A DNA stretch of 64,000 nucleotides from DATJGR01 sp041739525 (lineage in GTDB: Bacteria > Pseudomonadota > Gammaproteobacteria > Pseudomonadales > Azotimanducaceae). Every line of letters begins with the position of its first letter. The first letter of the stretch is position 1. The DNA lies in assembly GCA_041739525.1 (NCBI GenBank), contig JBGSNQ010000158.1, positions 1 through 64,000 on the forward strand, written 5' to 3'. The notes under the pieces are model-generated. The model was not told the DNA's origin. It saw only the letters and a program-made list of their open reading frames with translations, and did no database searches. Position numbers and translations under genes: made by a program. Below are positions 32,660 through 41,519 of the stretch, one piece after another.

Positions 32660-33511
32660 TTAGTGCTCGACCATCCACGCGAGGCTGCGCTTCCATGAAG
32701 CCCAGGTCACCTCATGCCCGACCCCGGGTTGTAGGTGCACTCTCATGCGATTCGGTTCACCGGAAAACGTCGCGTTGAGCGCAGTTTGAAATTCGAGTGC
32801 CGCTTGCGCAGGAACATGGAGGTCATCCGCGCCACATTCGAATGAAATCGCGGGTGCATGCGAGTACGAATCGAGGTGAGTCATCGGATTCAAAGAGTCA
32901 TAGAAGAATTGCGCGTAGCGGTCGGCCGTTCCCTGATCGATGACGTTCCCGGAGCCATCCTGCATTCCACGGCGCAGCCAATCGGGTGTGGCAATGATCG
33001 CAGCGACGCAGTCAATGCGGTGATCGAACCCCGCGGCGGCCACGGCAATATCGCCTCCCATCGAGAACCCGCCCATCGAAACGTTGCCGTTCAATCCGAA
33101 CCTGGCATACGCCCAATCGATGATCCTCGACGTTTCCAATACTGACTGTCCGAGAATTGGCCACATGCCTCGGCGAAACTGCGCAAACACTCGCTTGATC
33201 AGCGCGGCCTTCTGTTCGGTACTGCGTTGACCGTGTTGCCACGTGTCGAAGCTGACAGCCACGAATCCGTGTCGTGCGAGTTCAATGAGGTATCGGTCTG
33301 TCTGCTCCTTCACGCCGCCAAAACCGTTTAGCCAAATGGCCAACGCGTTTCCCACCCTGCGCTGCGAAGGCTCGATCCACATCACCGGAATGTCTTCAAT
33401 TCTCTCAGTCGTAAGACGGTCCGCATCCGTACCGGAAGCAACGCGAACCGCAGTCGGAACACCAACGATCGCTCCGACCGCAGCCGCCCCCACAAACGTT
33501 CGTCTCTTCAT
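32660..33511 (-). CDS. Exported alpha/beta hydrolase
   Basis: A 283-aa hydrolase. The N-terminus KRRTFVGAAAVGAIVG resembles a Tat signal with twin Arg. The nucleophile elbow GGFSMGG (Ser near residue 146) is clear, an Asp is available in CGADDLHVP and a His in PGVGHEVTW, giving a full Ser-Asp-His triad. The fold is close to dienelactone hydrolase or acetylxylan-esterase-like enzymes; substrate unknown. The open frame extends upstream to 33598 but ATG 33511 begins the signal peptide. Confidence 0.8.
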   Translation of the reverse strand: MKRRTFVGAAAVGAIVGVPTAVRVASGTDADRLTTERIEDIPVMWIEPSQRRVGNALAIWLNGFGGVKEQTDRYLIELARHGFVAVSFDTWQHGQRSTEQKAALIKRVFAQFRRGMWPILGQSVLETSRIIDWAYARFGLNGNVSMGGFSMGGDIAVAAAGFDHRIDCVAAIIATPDWLRRGMQDGSGNVIDQGTADRYAQFFYDSLNPMTHLDSYSHAPAISFECGADDLHVPAQAALEFQTALNATFSGEPNRMRVHLQPGVGHEVTWASWKRSLAWMVEH

Positions 33512-33751
33512 GCGGACCCACTCTAGTCGCCCCAAAAGCAGGTATCGCCGCGCTCGCCGCGGAGAAAGCTGCGGTCTTCGAAAACGCGGCGCGCACAACG
33601 TTGTCCGAAGCGGTGACCGCCGGTGAGCGCTCTATTGGTTGGTGAAGACGGCTGAGGTAGCTCGACTCATCGACGGTTGCCTTAAGGCGCGATCCAGCGC
33701 CCGTCGTCGACAGCCCCCGCCGACATGACGGTCAACGCTTCAGTCCGCGCG
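33512..33751. other. Intergenic stretch without a supported gene
   Basis: No start with a ribosome binding site and no family-like translation is seen in these 240 bases on either strand. It must contain the promoter of the hydrolase. Confidence 0.4.
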
Positions 33752-33910
33752 TTACTTTTTCCGCGCGCGCTTCGGTCCCTTTGCAACCGACTTGGTCAGA
33801 TCCGTCGCTACTCGCGCCTTCGGGTCGCCCCGTAGCGCGAAGATGCGCGCTACCAAGGCGTCGATGTCATCCGAACCGGCTGATTTCTGCTTGGTCACGT
33901 TTGCCCCCAT
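33752..33910 (-). CDS. Very small basic protein (52 aa)
   Basis: A 52-codon frame: DDIDALVARIFALRGDPKAR in the centre and a Lys/Arg-rich end (KGPKRARKK). The amphipathic helix and basic tail are like those of small nucleoid- or RNA-associated proteins, but nothing is recognised. The start may instead be the GTG at 33898, which has a G-run five bases upstream. Evidence is coding-like composition only. Confidence 0.4.
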   Translation of the reverse strand: MGANVTKQKSAGSDDIDALVARIFALRGDPKARVATDLTKSVAKGPKRARKK

Positions 33911-34013
33911 TCGTGGTCGTTAGGATGCACGGAGAATCTACGGTTTGGCAAGACGGATCCGCGGGCTAGATACATCGGCGCAATTGTCGGCTCGCGGCTC
34001 GCTCCACTATCAC

Positions 34014-34928
34014 CTATACAACTCGCACAACGCCGCGCATAGCCGCGCTCAGCAACGCATCCACCGAGGCGCCCAAACGGTGATCGACCACTGCGTCCAC
34101 GAGCAGCCAAAGTACGCTGTATAGCGGAACGCGCCACATAAATTCGTCGGCCATCGATCCATCGGGGTCGTATCCGTGCAGAAGAAGGGAAAGCGATTGT
34201 GCATCGCCGCGATGTGCATAGCGCGCGATCTCCCAGCAGGGATCACCGACCACCGCGTCACCCCAGTCGATCACGCCGGTCAGCACATCGTGCTCGATGA
34301 AAATGTGGCTTGCTTTCAGGTCGCCGTGACAGAGCGAACCCGTCGCCTTCGTAAGCTCGGCGGCATGGGCATCGATCGCTAGCTCCACGGCATCGGCAAC
34401 TGAAGTTGCAAGCGAGCTGCTTTGTGCCAAGCGGCGCGTGTCACCGCATATACCCGTTAGGAACGCGAGCCAGGAGCGGCTGTGCAACGTGAACCCATCG
34501 CGCTCGTCCCACGCGGCGTCCGCAAGAGGGCCGAACCCTGGCAGCTCGAGCTCATGCAGACGTCGCAGCGCTGCACCTAGTTCGCGAAATGCCGCGTGCC
34601 CATTCCTGATGGGCTCGCCCGCGACACGACTCATCACGAATGCCGCCATCGCGGGATCTGAGCCGATCTTTCGCACGTCCACGAGGATTTCGGGTGCCGG
34701 AAAACCGGCGGCAACCGCGCGTGCGCAGGCCCACGCTTCAGCACGCAACGCAACGCGATTTGTCGATGCCTTCAGTATGAAACGCCGATCGTCGACGTCG
34801 ATTTCGTAGACGGCATTCGTGGCAAATGCGTCGGTGCGCGTGATGCGAGCCATTCGTCCGCCGAGATTGGTGGCTATGAACGCGGCGATTGCGTTGTCGC
34901 TTGGCCCCGGTGCGAATTGCTCGGCCAT
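34014..34928 (-). CDS. APH-family phosphotransferase
   Basis: A 304-aa protein of the aminoglycoside phosphotransferase/choline kinase fold. Lys in RRFILKAS binds ATP, the catalytic loop is LCHGDLKASHIFI, where His replaces the usual Asn after HGDL, and the metal-binding motif is GVIDWGDAVVGDP. Proteins like this phosphorylate small molecules; resistance is only one possibility and a metabolic or maturation role is as likely. It lies 14 bases downstream of the DUF6316-like gene, so the two may be cotranscribed. Confidence 0.82.
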   Translation of the reverse strand: MAEQFAPGPSDNAIAAFIATNLGGRMARITRTDAFATNAVYEIDVDDRRFILKASTNRVALRAEAWACARAVAAGFPAPEILVDVRKIGSDPAMAAFVMSRVAGEPIRNGHAAFRELGAALRRLHELELPGFGPLADAAWDERDGFTLHSRSWLAFLTGICGDTRRLAQSSSLATSVADAVELAIDAHAAELTKATGSLCHGDLKASHIFIEHDVLTGVIDWGDAVVGDPCWEIARYAHRGDAQSLSLLLHGYDPDGSMADEFMWRVPLYSVLWLLVDAVVDHRLGASVDALLSAAMRGVVRVV

Positions 34929-34942
34929 GCAGCGGGACGTCG

Positions 34943-35188
34943 TCAGTCAAGCCCGGCGTTACGGCGCCTTACGAACTCGCTGATCAGCGCAAGCGCGATG
35001 CCGGGATCGTCGACGCCATCCAACGCCTGGCCCAGCTGCTGTGCGGCGTGCTCGGCAGCTTCCTTCGTGGCATACGGTCCCACGTCGATGCGTTCGCGAG
35101 TTACGACGAACCACCGGCCGCGTGCCATCACTACACGGTCGCTGCGAAAGTGCCTATCCGGCGGTTCGCCCTTGCGGTGATCAGACAT
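34943..35188 (-). CDS. DUF6316-like small protein
   Basis: An 81-aa cytoplasmic protein. The block HFRSDRVVMARGRWFVVTRE followed by GPYATKEAAEHAAQQL fits the short DUF6316 domain known in gammaproteobacteria; function unknown. ATG 35188 is fixed by GAGGGG about seven bases upstream; the longer open frame to 35299 is not supported. Confidence 0.7.
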   Translation of the reverse strand: MSDHRKGEPPDRHFRSDRVVMARGRWFVVTRERIDVGPYATKEAAEHAAQQLGQALDGVDDPGIALALISEFVRRRNAGLD

Positions 35189-35522
35189 CGATTCGCCCCT
35201 CTTCGTCTTCGTTAGCGCCTTATTTGGGAACAAGAACGCCCGTTGCAAGTATAGTAACCAGGCGATGCCAAGCTCCGGGTTCTCGACGTTGTAGTACACG
35301 CCGGCAGAAGAGTTGATTGGTTGCCTACCTCATCTGAAGACATGTCCGGCCTGGCCGCCAATGGACACCGTCCATGTGTACTTGTTATTGGCTTGCCAGT
35401 TCGCCGCGATGAAACGCGCGCAGTCTACGCGACGCTCGTAGGTCGTACTACCGCCTCAGCCTTCAACACGTTGGCACCTTTCGTCTGGTTGAATCATGAT
35501 GGCTCCACCACGGGAGAGCGCC
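35189..35522. other. Intergenic region, no gene seen
   Basis: About 330 bases without a supported gene. A small perfect inverted repeat ATGGAC/GTCCAT with a three-base spacer lies at 35361-35375. Short open frames exist but have neither ribosome binding sites nor recognisable products. Confidence 0.45.
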
Positions 35523-37439
35523 ATGAGTAGAACGTCGGCAAGCTGCTTCGTTGTGCTGGCTGTATGTCTTTTTGCGATGCCTGGATACGCGGCAGAGGCG
35601 ACCCTCGATATCCCCACCGAGGTTGCCGCAGGCGCCAAACTGTCGGTGGCCTGGAAAGGACCGGGAGCACCGGCCGATTTCATCAGTATCGATAAGCCCG
35701 GAGCGCCGGACACGAGCTATGGCCCCTATGGGTACCCCGCGCAGGGCAACCCGGTGGTCATTCAGGTTCCCAGCAGCGCAGGTGACTATGTGGTGCGCTA
35801 CCACCTCGCTGCCGGATACGCAGTCATCGCCAGCGTTCCGCTCAAGGTTACCGACGTTGCCGCGACACTCGAACCCGCGCCAACGGTCGGAGTGGGGGGT
35901 GAACTATCGATCACGTGGACCGGCCCAAAACAGCCGGCCGATTTCATCTCCATCGACAAACCAGGCGCCCCCGACACGACGTATGGACCGTACACCTACG
36001 CGACCCAGGGCAGCCCGGCAAAAATCCGCGCACCGGATGCACCGGGCGACTACGTGGTTCGCTATCACATGGCCGGCGGCTATCGTGTCATCGGCAGTGC
36101 GCCCGTGAAGGTCGTCGATGAAGCGGTAACACTATCCGGCCCCGAGCGCGCGCCCGCCGGCAGTCGAGTTGCAATCAAGTGGACCGGGCCGGGCAACAAA
36201 GCGGATTTCATCAGCATCGACCCCGTCGGCAGTGACGACCGGACGTACGGCAACTACGCCTATGCACTCGCGAACGCGCAGGCAGAGCCGGTGAAGGTGA
36301 AGGCGCCTGAAGACGCGGGCGACTATGTCGTGCGGTATCACATGGGTGGCAGCTATCGCGCGCTCGCGTCCGTGCCGATCCGCATTGATGCTGTCACCGC
36401 GACTCTGACGGCACCTAGGGAGGTGGCCGCTGGTGCGGTATTCGAGGTGGGTTGGAAGGGTCCCGACAACGAGAGTGACTTCATCACCGTGGTCAAGCCC
36501 GACGCAGAGGCGAAGACATACGGTGGCAGCAACGGCTATACACGCCGCGGTAACCCCGTTCGGCTGCAAGCGCCGCACGACGTCGGCGACTACGAGCTCC
36601 GCTATCTCACGGGCCAGGGCTACAAGACACTCGGCACGCTGCCGCTGCGCGTAACGCCCGGTAACGGCGTAGGAAAGTTACGTGTTGTCAGCGATTCGGC
36701 ACAGCCCGCAACGTTCGGCGCCGTGGAATTCGTGCTCGACGCGTCGGGCAGCATGTTGCAGCGCATCGGCGGCGAGCGTCGCATCGAGGTGGCAAAGAGT
36801 GCGCTGGTCGGCCTTACGGACGCGCTGCCTCCTAACAGCGGCTTCGCGCTGCGCGTGTTCGGCCACAAAGAGGCGGATTCGTGCCGAACCGATCTCGAGA
36901 TCAAGCAACCGAAAATCGACAAGCCGGCCGCCATCGCAAAGATCAAGGCCATCACTGCAATGAACCTGGCCAAGACTCCTATTGCTGCATCGCTGCAGAA
37001 AGTGAAGGACGACCTCGCGGGCACCAACGGTTCCATTCTGGTGATCCTGATGACCGACGGTGAGGAGACCTGCGACGGCAATCCAAAGGCTGCCATCGAA
37101 GCATTGCGCGCTGGTGGTGCAGACGTGCGCGTCAACATCGTCGGGTTCGCGATCGACGAGGTGGGGTTGAAGGAGACGTTTGCGCAGTGGGCGCAGGTTG
37201 GGAACGGCGCGTTTTTCGACGCGCAGAACGCCGAACAACTCGAGCAGGCGGTGCGAGCGACGCTGAGTCCTACCTATGAAGTGTTGCGCGACGGCAAGTC
37301 GATCGCTTCGGGAATGGTAAACGGCGACGCGATCGAACTACCGGTCGGCAGCTATACAGTTCGATTGCACGGCGCGCCTGCGAAGGAACTCGGGGAAGCT
37401 AATATCCAGACGGGTGATACTGACGAACTACGCTATTGA
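35523..37439 (+). CDS. Secreted VWA-domain protein with four tandem repeats
   Basis: A 638-aa exported protein. After a signal peptide (cut near GYAAEA, residue 24) come four repeats of about 90 residues, each with a core like PADFISIDKPGAPDTTYGPY and GDYVVRYHMAGGYRVIGS. A von Willebrand A domain follows from about residue 398 with an intact MIDAS motif DASGS (Asp406), MTDGEET and a Thr in LAKTPIA. The repeats look like beta-sandwich modules. GGGAG stands six bases before the ATG. A role in adhesion or in holding a partner complex in the periplasm is inferred, not shown. Confidence 0.82.
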   Translation: MSRTSASCFVVLAVCLFAMPGYAAEATLDIPTEVAAGAKLSVAWKGPGAPADFISIDKPGAPDTSYGPYGYPAQGNPVVIQVPSSAGDYVVRYHLAAGYAVIASVPLKVTDVAATLEPAPTVGVGGELSITWTGPKQPADFISIDKPGAPDTTYGPYTYATQGSPAKIRAPDAPGDYVVRYHMAGGYRVIGSAPVKVVDEAVTLSGPERAPAGSRVAIKWTGPGNKADFISIDPVGSDDRTYGNYAYALANAQAEPVKVKAPEDAGDYVVRYHMGGSYRALASVPIRIDAVTATLTAPREVAAGAVFEVGWKGPDNESDFITVVKPDAEAKTYGGSNGYTRRGNPVRLQAPHDVGDYELRYLTGQGYKTLGTLPLRVTPGNGVGKLRVVSDSAQPATFGAVEFVLDASGSMLQRIGGERRIEVAKSALVGLTDALPPNSGFALRVFGHKEADSCRTDLEIKQPKIDKPAAIAKIKAITAMNLAKTPIAASLQKVKDDLAGTNGSILVILMTDGEETCDGNPKAAIEALRAGGADVRVNIVGFAIDEVGLKETFAQWAQVGNGAFFDAQNAEQLEQAVRATLSPTYEVLRDGKSIASGMVNGDAIELPVGSYTVRLHGAPAKELGEANIQTGDTDELRY

Positions 37440-37451
37440 GGAGCAGATTCG

Positions 37452-38291
37452 GTGAACGTCGAGGCCATCAGAAACTTATCAGGGGATTTGCGCGAAGACG
37501 GAGTCGTGTGCGTTCGAAACGCGCTCGACCGCGAATCCCTTGCGCTAGCCCAAGCGGCATTCGATTGGAGCCTTGCGCATCCGAGCGCGGCCGCAAATCG
37601 TTATGCAGGCGGCGAGGGCACCTTCTACCAGGACCTCGCGAATCCGAAGGCATCCGCCGCCTATCGCGAACTGATCGAAAAATCGTGCGCCGCGGACGTC
37701 GCTGCCGCGTTGTGGGGCTGTAACGAAGTCTGGTTCATGTACGAGCAGGTCTTTTTGAAGGAAGGCGGCGAGAGCAGACGCACGCCGTGGCATCAGGACT
37801 CGTCCTACTTGCCGATCGATGGGACGCAGATCGCGGTGATGTGGATCTCGTTCGACCCGGTCGCAAAGAGCGACTCGCTCGAGTTCGTGCGCGGTTCGCA
37901 TCGCGGCGTCATGTACGACGGTTCCAGATTCGATCCGAACGACGATACCGCACCGATCTACGGCGACGGCAGCATGCCGAGGCTGCCGAACATCGAGGCG
38001 GAGCGAAGTCGTTGGGACATCGTGTCGTGGGCCGTGGAACCTGGCGACGTGCTGGTATTCCATCCGGGCGTGTTGCACGGCGGCGCGGCTACGCATCGCG
38101 GGACACGCCGGCGCACGCTCTCGCTGCGCTTCTTCGGCCCCGACGCGGTCTATGCATCGCGTCCCGGCATGAGTGGAAAACGGCGTCCCGTCGACGATCC
38201 AGAGGCAAGTGTATTCGCGCGCGCCGCGGCCGCGCTTTCGCCCGGTGATCCGTTGCGTCATCCCGGCTTTCCGAAGCTGCGCCCCGCCTGA
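37452..38291 (+). CDS. Phytanoyl-CoA dioxygenase (PhyH) family protein
   Basis: A 279-aa Fe(II)/2-oxoglutarate oxygenase. The metal ligands are visible as HQD in TPWHQDSS (about residues 115-122) and a distal His in FHPGVLHGG; an Arg for 2-oxoglutarate follows in RRRTLSLRFFG. It probably hydroxylates a small organic substrate. It starts at GTG 37452, 12 bases after the VWA gene, and its TGA overlaps the ATG of the ribonucleotide reductase, so it is translationally coupled to it. Confidence 0.85.
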   Translation: MNVEAIRNLSGDLREDGVVCVRNALDRESLALAQAAFDWSLAHPSAAANRYAGGEGTFYQDLANPKASAAYRELIEKSCAADVAAALWGCNEVWFMYEQVFLKEGGESRRTPWHQDSSYLPIDGTQIAVMWISFDPVAKSDSLEFVRGSHRGVMYDGSRFDPNDDTAPIYGDGSMPRLPNIEAERSRWDIVSWAVEPGDVLVFHPGVLHGGAATHRGTRRRTLSLRFFGPDAVYASRPGMSGKRRPVDDPEASVFARAAAALSPGDPLRHPGFPKLRPA

Positions 38292-41125
38292 TGACCACGC
38301 AGCGCATCTGCCTCGAAGCGCTGCGGGACAAGTACTGCAGCGCCGGAGAATCCGAAGCCATCGACGTGCAACGGCGGGTCGCGCGTGCGCTCGCTGCCGT
38401 AGAGCGCGACCCGGCGCGATGGGAGCCGATTTTTCTCGAGGCGCAGATCAACGGTGTGGTGATGGGCGGACGAATCAACTCGTCTGCCGGAACCTCGCGC
38501 GAATCGACGTGGATCAATTGCTTCGTGCAGCCGATCGCGGACGCGATCTCGCACAGCGACGCAAACGGCCGGCCCGGCATCTATGTGGCGCTGCAGGAAG
38601 CTACGGAGACGATGCGGCGCGGCGGTGGCGTTGGATACGACTTTTCTCAATTGCGCCCGCGCGGAGCATACGTCGCAACCACCCAGTCGGAGGCAAGCGG
38701 ACCGGTTTCATACATGCGCGTGTTCGATCGATCCTGCGAGACGGTCGAATCCGCAGGCGCGCGGCGTGGTGCACAGATGGCCGTTCTGCGCGTCGACCAT
38801 CCCGACGTACTCGAATTCGTGCGCGCAAAAGGCGAGCGCGGCGAGCTGGTGAATTTCAACATGAGCGTTGCAGTGACCGACGCCTTCATGCAGGCGCTGC
38901 TCGCGGATGGTGAATTCGAACTCGTGCATGCAGTGCCGCCGTCGCCACGGTTGATGTCACCGGCCGTTTATCAGCGCGCCGACGGAATGTGGGTGTATCG
39001 GCGCGTCCGCTCGAGAACGTTGTGGGACGACATCATGCGGTCCACATACGACCACGGCGAGCCCGGCATCGTATTCATCGACCGCATCAACGCCGACAAC
39101 AACCTCTACTACTGCGAGCACATCGATGCGACTAATCCGTGCGCCGAACAACCGTTGCCTTCCTATGGCTGTTGTTGCCTCGGCAGCATCGACCTCACTC
39201 GCTGCGTCCTGGCGGCGTTCACTCCGCAGGCGCGTTTCGATTTCGATCTGTTTGCGTCACTCGTGGTGACGGCCGTCCGCATGCTCGACAACGTACTCGA
39301 TGCAACACCCTGGCCATTGCCGGCGCAGCGCGAAGAGGCGCGCGCCAAACGTCGCATCGGTCTCGGCTTCCTCGGCTTGGGCGATGCGCTGGTGATGCTC
39401 GGTGAGCGCTACGACTCCGATGCCGGACGCGCGATTGCGCAACGCATCGCTGTCGCGATGCGCGATGTCGCATATCGCACCTCGATCGGACTGGCTGAAG
39501 AGAAGGGCGCATTCCCCTTGTTCGACCAGCGTTACATCAACTCGAAATTCGTGCAGCGGTTGCCGGCTTCGCTCCGCGCCGATCTCGGCCGACTCGGAAT
39601 TCGCAACAGCCATCTGTTGTCGATCGCGCCGACGGGGACGATCAGTCTCGCGTTCGCCGACAACGCGAGCAACGGTATCGAGCCTGCATATGCTTGGACA
39701 TACGAGCGCCGCAAGCGCGATCGCGATGGAAACCTCGAATCGTTCACCGTGGACGACCATGCGTATCGCGTATTTCGCGAGCTGCATGGCGGTGCGGTAT
39801 TGCCGCCGGCGTTTGTATCGGCGCTCGAAATCTCGGCACTCGATCACGCAAAGATGGTGGCCGCGGTGCAGCCTTTCATCGATTCGGCCATTTCAAAAAC
39901 GGTGAACATTCCAGTCGACTACCCGTTCGACCAATTTCAGGATTTGTATCGAATCGCCTGGGAACTCGGTGTGAAGTCGCTGGCCACGTTCCGGCCGAAC
40001 CCGATTACCGGCTCGATTCTGTCGACCACGCCTGCGTCGCGCGACGCGATCGATGCAAATCGCCGGTTCGAACTGGCGGCACCCTCCGTGGCCGCACTCA
40101 GCAGTTTGCGATGGCCGCGCCGACCGCTGTTTGCGGACGGCAATCCGGCGCACTGCTACATGGTGAAGCACCCGCACGGGCAGAAGTTCGCGCTCTTCGT
40201 CGGCCACTTCGAAGAAGACGGGGCTGCATACCCGTTCGAAGTGTGGGTGAACGGCATCGAGCAACCGCGGGGGTTGAACGCGCTTGCCATCAATCTCAGC
40301 TACGACATGTACGCGCGCGATCGGGGCTGGCTGCGACACAAGCTCGACGTACTGAACGAATCCGGCGCCGACGACGAAGCATTCGACCTGCCGATGCCGC
40401 CAACGGGCGAGCTACGCCGCGTACCGAGCCTGGTTGCTGCAATGGCGACGCTCGTGCGCTACCGCTGCGAACAGCTCGGCGCGTTTGCGAACATCGACGC
40501 GACGCCGGTGCTCGATGCGCTGATGACGCGCGTCGAACCGCGCACTGGCGTAGACGGAACCTTGTCGTGGACCGTCGACGTTTCGAACCCGGCGACCGGG
40601 GACCAGTTCATTCTGGGTCTGAAGGAACTGCAGATCGCACAGAACGGCACTCTGCAGCGCAGGCCGTACTCGATCTGGCTTTCCGGTGACTATCCGAAGG
40701 CGTTCGATGGTCTATGCAAAGCCCTGTCGCTCGATATGCGCGTGATCGATCCGGCATGGATCGCGAAGAAGCTGCGAGAATTGCTGACATATGCGGAACC
40801 GAAAGGCGACTTCTTCGCGCCGGTTCCTGAACGACAGGCTAATGGCGCGAAGCAGCGTGTGTACCCGAGCACGATCGCGTACATCGCAACGCTGGTGCTG
40901 CATCGATTCGCGACGCTAGGCATTCTCGACGCCGATGGCTTTCCGATTGCGCCGATGGGTCTGATCCAAGATCCGATGATGCGGGACAGCGATCCGCGCC
41001 GAGCCGCAACGGACAACACGTTCGTGCGTGGAAGACGCTGCGAAGAGTGCGGCTCGGCCGCGCTGATCCGCGTCGACGGCTGCGATCGCTGCACCGTGTG
41101 CGGTGCCATCGGCGTGTGCGGCTGA
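38291..41125 (+). CDS. nrdJ: Adenosylcobalamin-dependent (class II) ribonucleotide reductase
   Basis: A 944-aa enzyme. Motifs of the class II catalytic subunit are present: GGRINSSAG and INCFVQPIAD near residues 58-80, the substrate-loop NPCAEQPLPSYGCC near residue 285, and LLSIAPTGTISLAF near residue 440. The C-terminus (about 917-943) is a zinc-ribbon-like CEECG...CDRCTVCG that holds the Cys needed for re-reduction. It makes deoxyribonucleotides without oxygen, using B12. No nrdA/nrdB is in this window. Its start overlaps the PhyH stop. Confidence 0.93.
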   Translation: MTTQRICLEALRDKYCSAGESEAIDVQRRVARALAAVERDPARWEPIFLEAQINGVVMGGRINSSAGTSRESTWINCFVQPIADAISHSDANGRPGIYVALQEATETMRRGGGVGYDFSQLRPRGAYVATTQSEASGPVSYMRVFDRSCETVESAGARRGAQMAVLRVDHPDVLEFVRAKGERGELVNFNMSVAVTDAFMQALLADGEFELVHAVPPSPRLMSPAVYQRADGMWVYRRVRSRTLWDDIMRSTYDHGEPGIVFIDRINADNNLYYCEHIDATNPCAEQPLPSYGCCCLGSIDLTRCVLAAFTPQARFDFDLFASLVVTAVRMLDNVLDATPWPLPAQREEARAKRRIGLGFLGLGDALVMLGERYDSDAGRAIAQRIAVAMRDVAYRTSIGLAEEKGAFPLFDQRYINSKFVQRLPASLRADLGRLGIRNSHLLSIAPTGTISLAFADNASNGIEPAYAWTYERRKRDRDGNLESFTVDDHAYRVFRELHGGAVLPPAFVSALEISALDHAKMVAAVQPFIDSAISKTVNIPVDYPFDQFQDLYRIAWELGVKSLATFRPNPITGSILSTTPASRDAIDANRRFELAAPSVAALSSLRWPRRPLFADGNPAHCYMVKHPHGQKFALFVGHFEEDGAAYPFEVWVNGIEQPRGLNALAINLSYDMYARDRGWLRHKLDVLNESGADDEAFDLPMPPTGELRRVPSLVAAMATLVRYRCEQLGAFANIDATPVLDALMTRVEPRTGVDGTLSWTVDVSNPATGDQFILGLKELQIAQNGTLQRRPYSIWLSGDYPKAFDGLCKALSLDMRVIDPAWIAKKLRELLTYAEPKGDFFAPVPERQANGAKQRVYPSTIAYIATLVLHRFATLGILDADGFPIAPMGLIQDPMMRDSDPRRAATDNTFVRGRRCEECGSAALIRVDGCDRCTVCGAIGVCG

Positions 41126-41170
41126 TTCACGAACCCTCACTGGATCCTATGGAAGCTAAGAACGATTCTG

Positions 41171-41199
41171 TTGATTGTTCTGTAACTTACTGTTATCTA
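41171..41199 (+). promoter_or_regulatory. Possible sigma-70 promoter before the 64-aa gene
   Basis: TTGATT and TATCTA are separated by 17 bases inside an AT-rich stretch about 60 bases before the ATG at 41260. The match to the -10 consensus is only partial. Confidence 0.35.
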
Positions 41200-41259
41200 T
41201 TCAAATAGAGACTGTTGGATTCATAAGGGACATAGCATCTGACTTCGGGGGAAGGAAAG

Positions 41260-41454
41260 ATGACTCATCGAGACCTGCAGGGACGGGTATTCAAGCTCGG
41301 GGAGATTCGTTACGTGGTCGCCCGGCATCAGCCGGAGCCACATCGGGTGCGCTGCTACCGCATGGAGGGCAAGGTGGTTTCGATCGCAAAACTGCCGATG
41401 TCATTCGTGCTGGAACAGGTTGCCGACAAGATCACGCTCGAAGAACTCGCATAG
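41260..41454 (+). CDS. Small cytoplasmic protein, unknown function
   Basis: A 64-aa protein with the central beta-like stretch EPHRVRCYRMEGKVVSIAKL. It has no signal or membrane segment. The start is supported by GGAAGGAAAG directly upstream and by an AT-rich promoter region. It stands between nrdJ and the MFS gene. No family is recognised. Confidence 0.65.
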   Translation: MTHRDLQGRVFKLGEIRYVVARHQPEPHRVRCYRMEGKVVSIAKLPMSFVLEQVADKITLEELA

Positions 41455-41519
41455 TCGTCACCGGCATCAAGCTGGCCGCCAGGCTCCTTCCGACAACCGC
41501 TACTGCTGATGCACGTTGG

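Noticed and set aside
33512..33640. An Ala-rich plus-strand frame behind the hydrolase gene (AGIAALAAEKAAVFENAART)
   Set aside because: It looks protein-like but has no start codon in a sensible place and partly mirrors the hydrolase leader on the other strand.
34014..34928. Antibiotic resistance gene
   Set aside because: The APH-type fold is clear, but many such kinases act on metabolites; the altered catalytic loop (His after HGDLKAS) and the context give no support for resistance.
35321..35530. A 69-codon plus-strand frame before the VWA gene
   Set aside because: No Shine-Dalgarno, no family, and it would overlap the VWA start.
39694..40689. A 331-codon frame within the ribonucleotide reductase gene
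   Set aside because: It lies wholly inside nrdJ in another frame, is Arg-rich and resembles no family.
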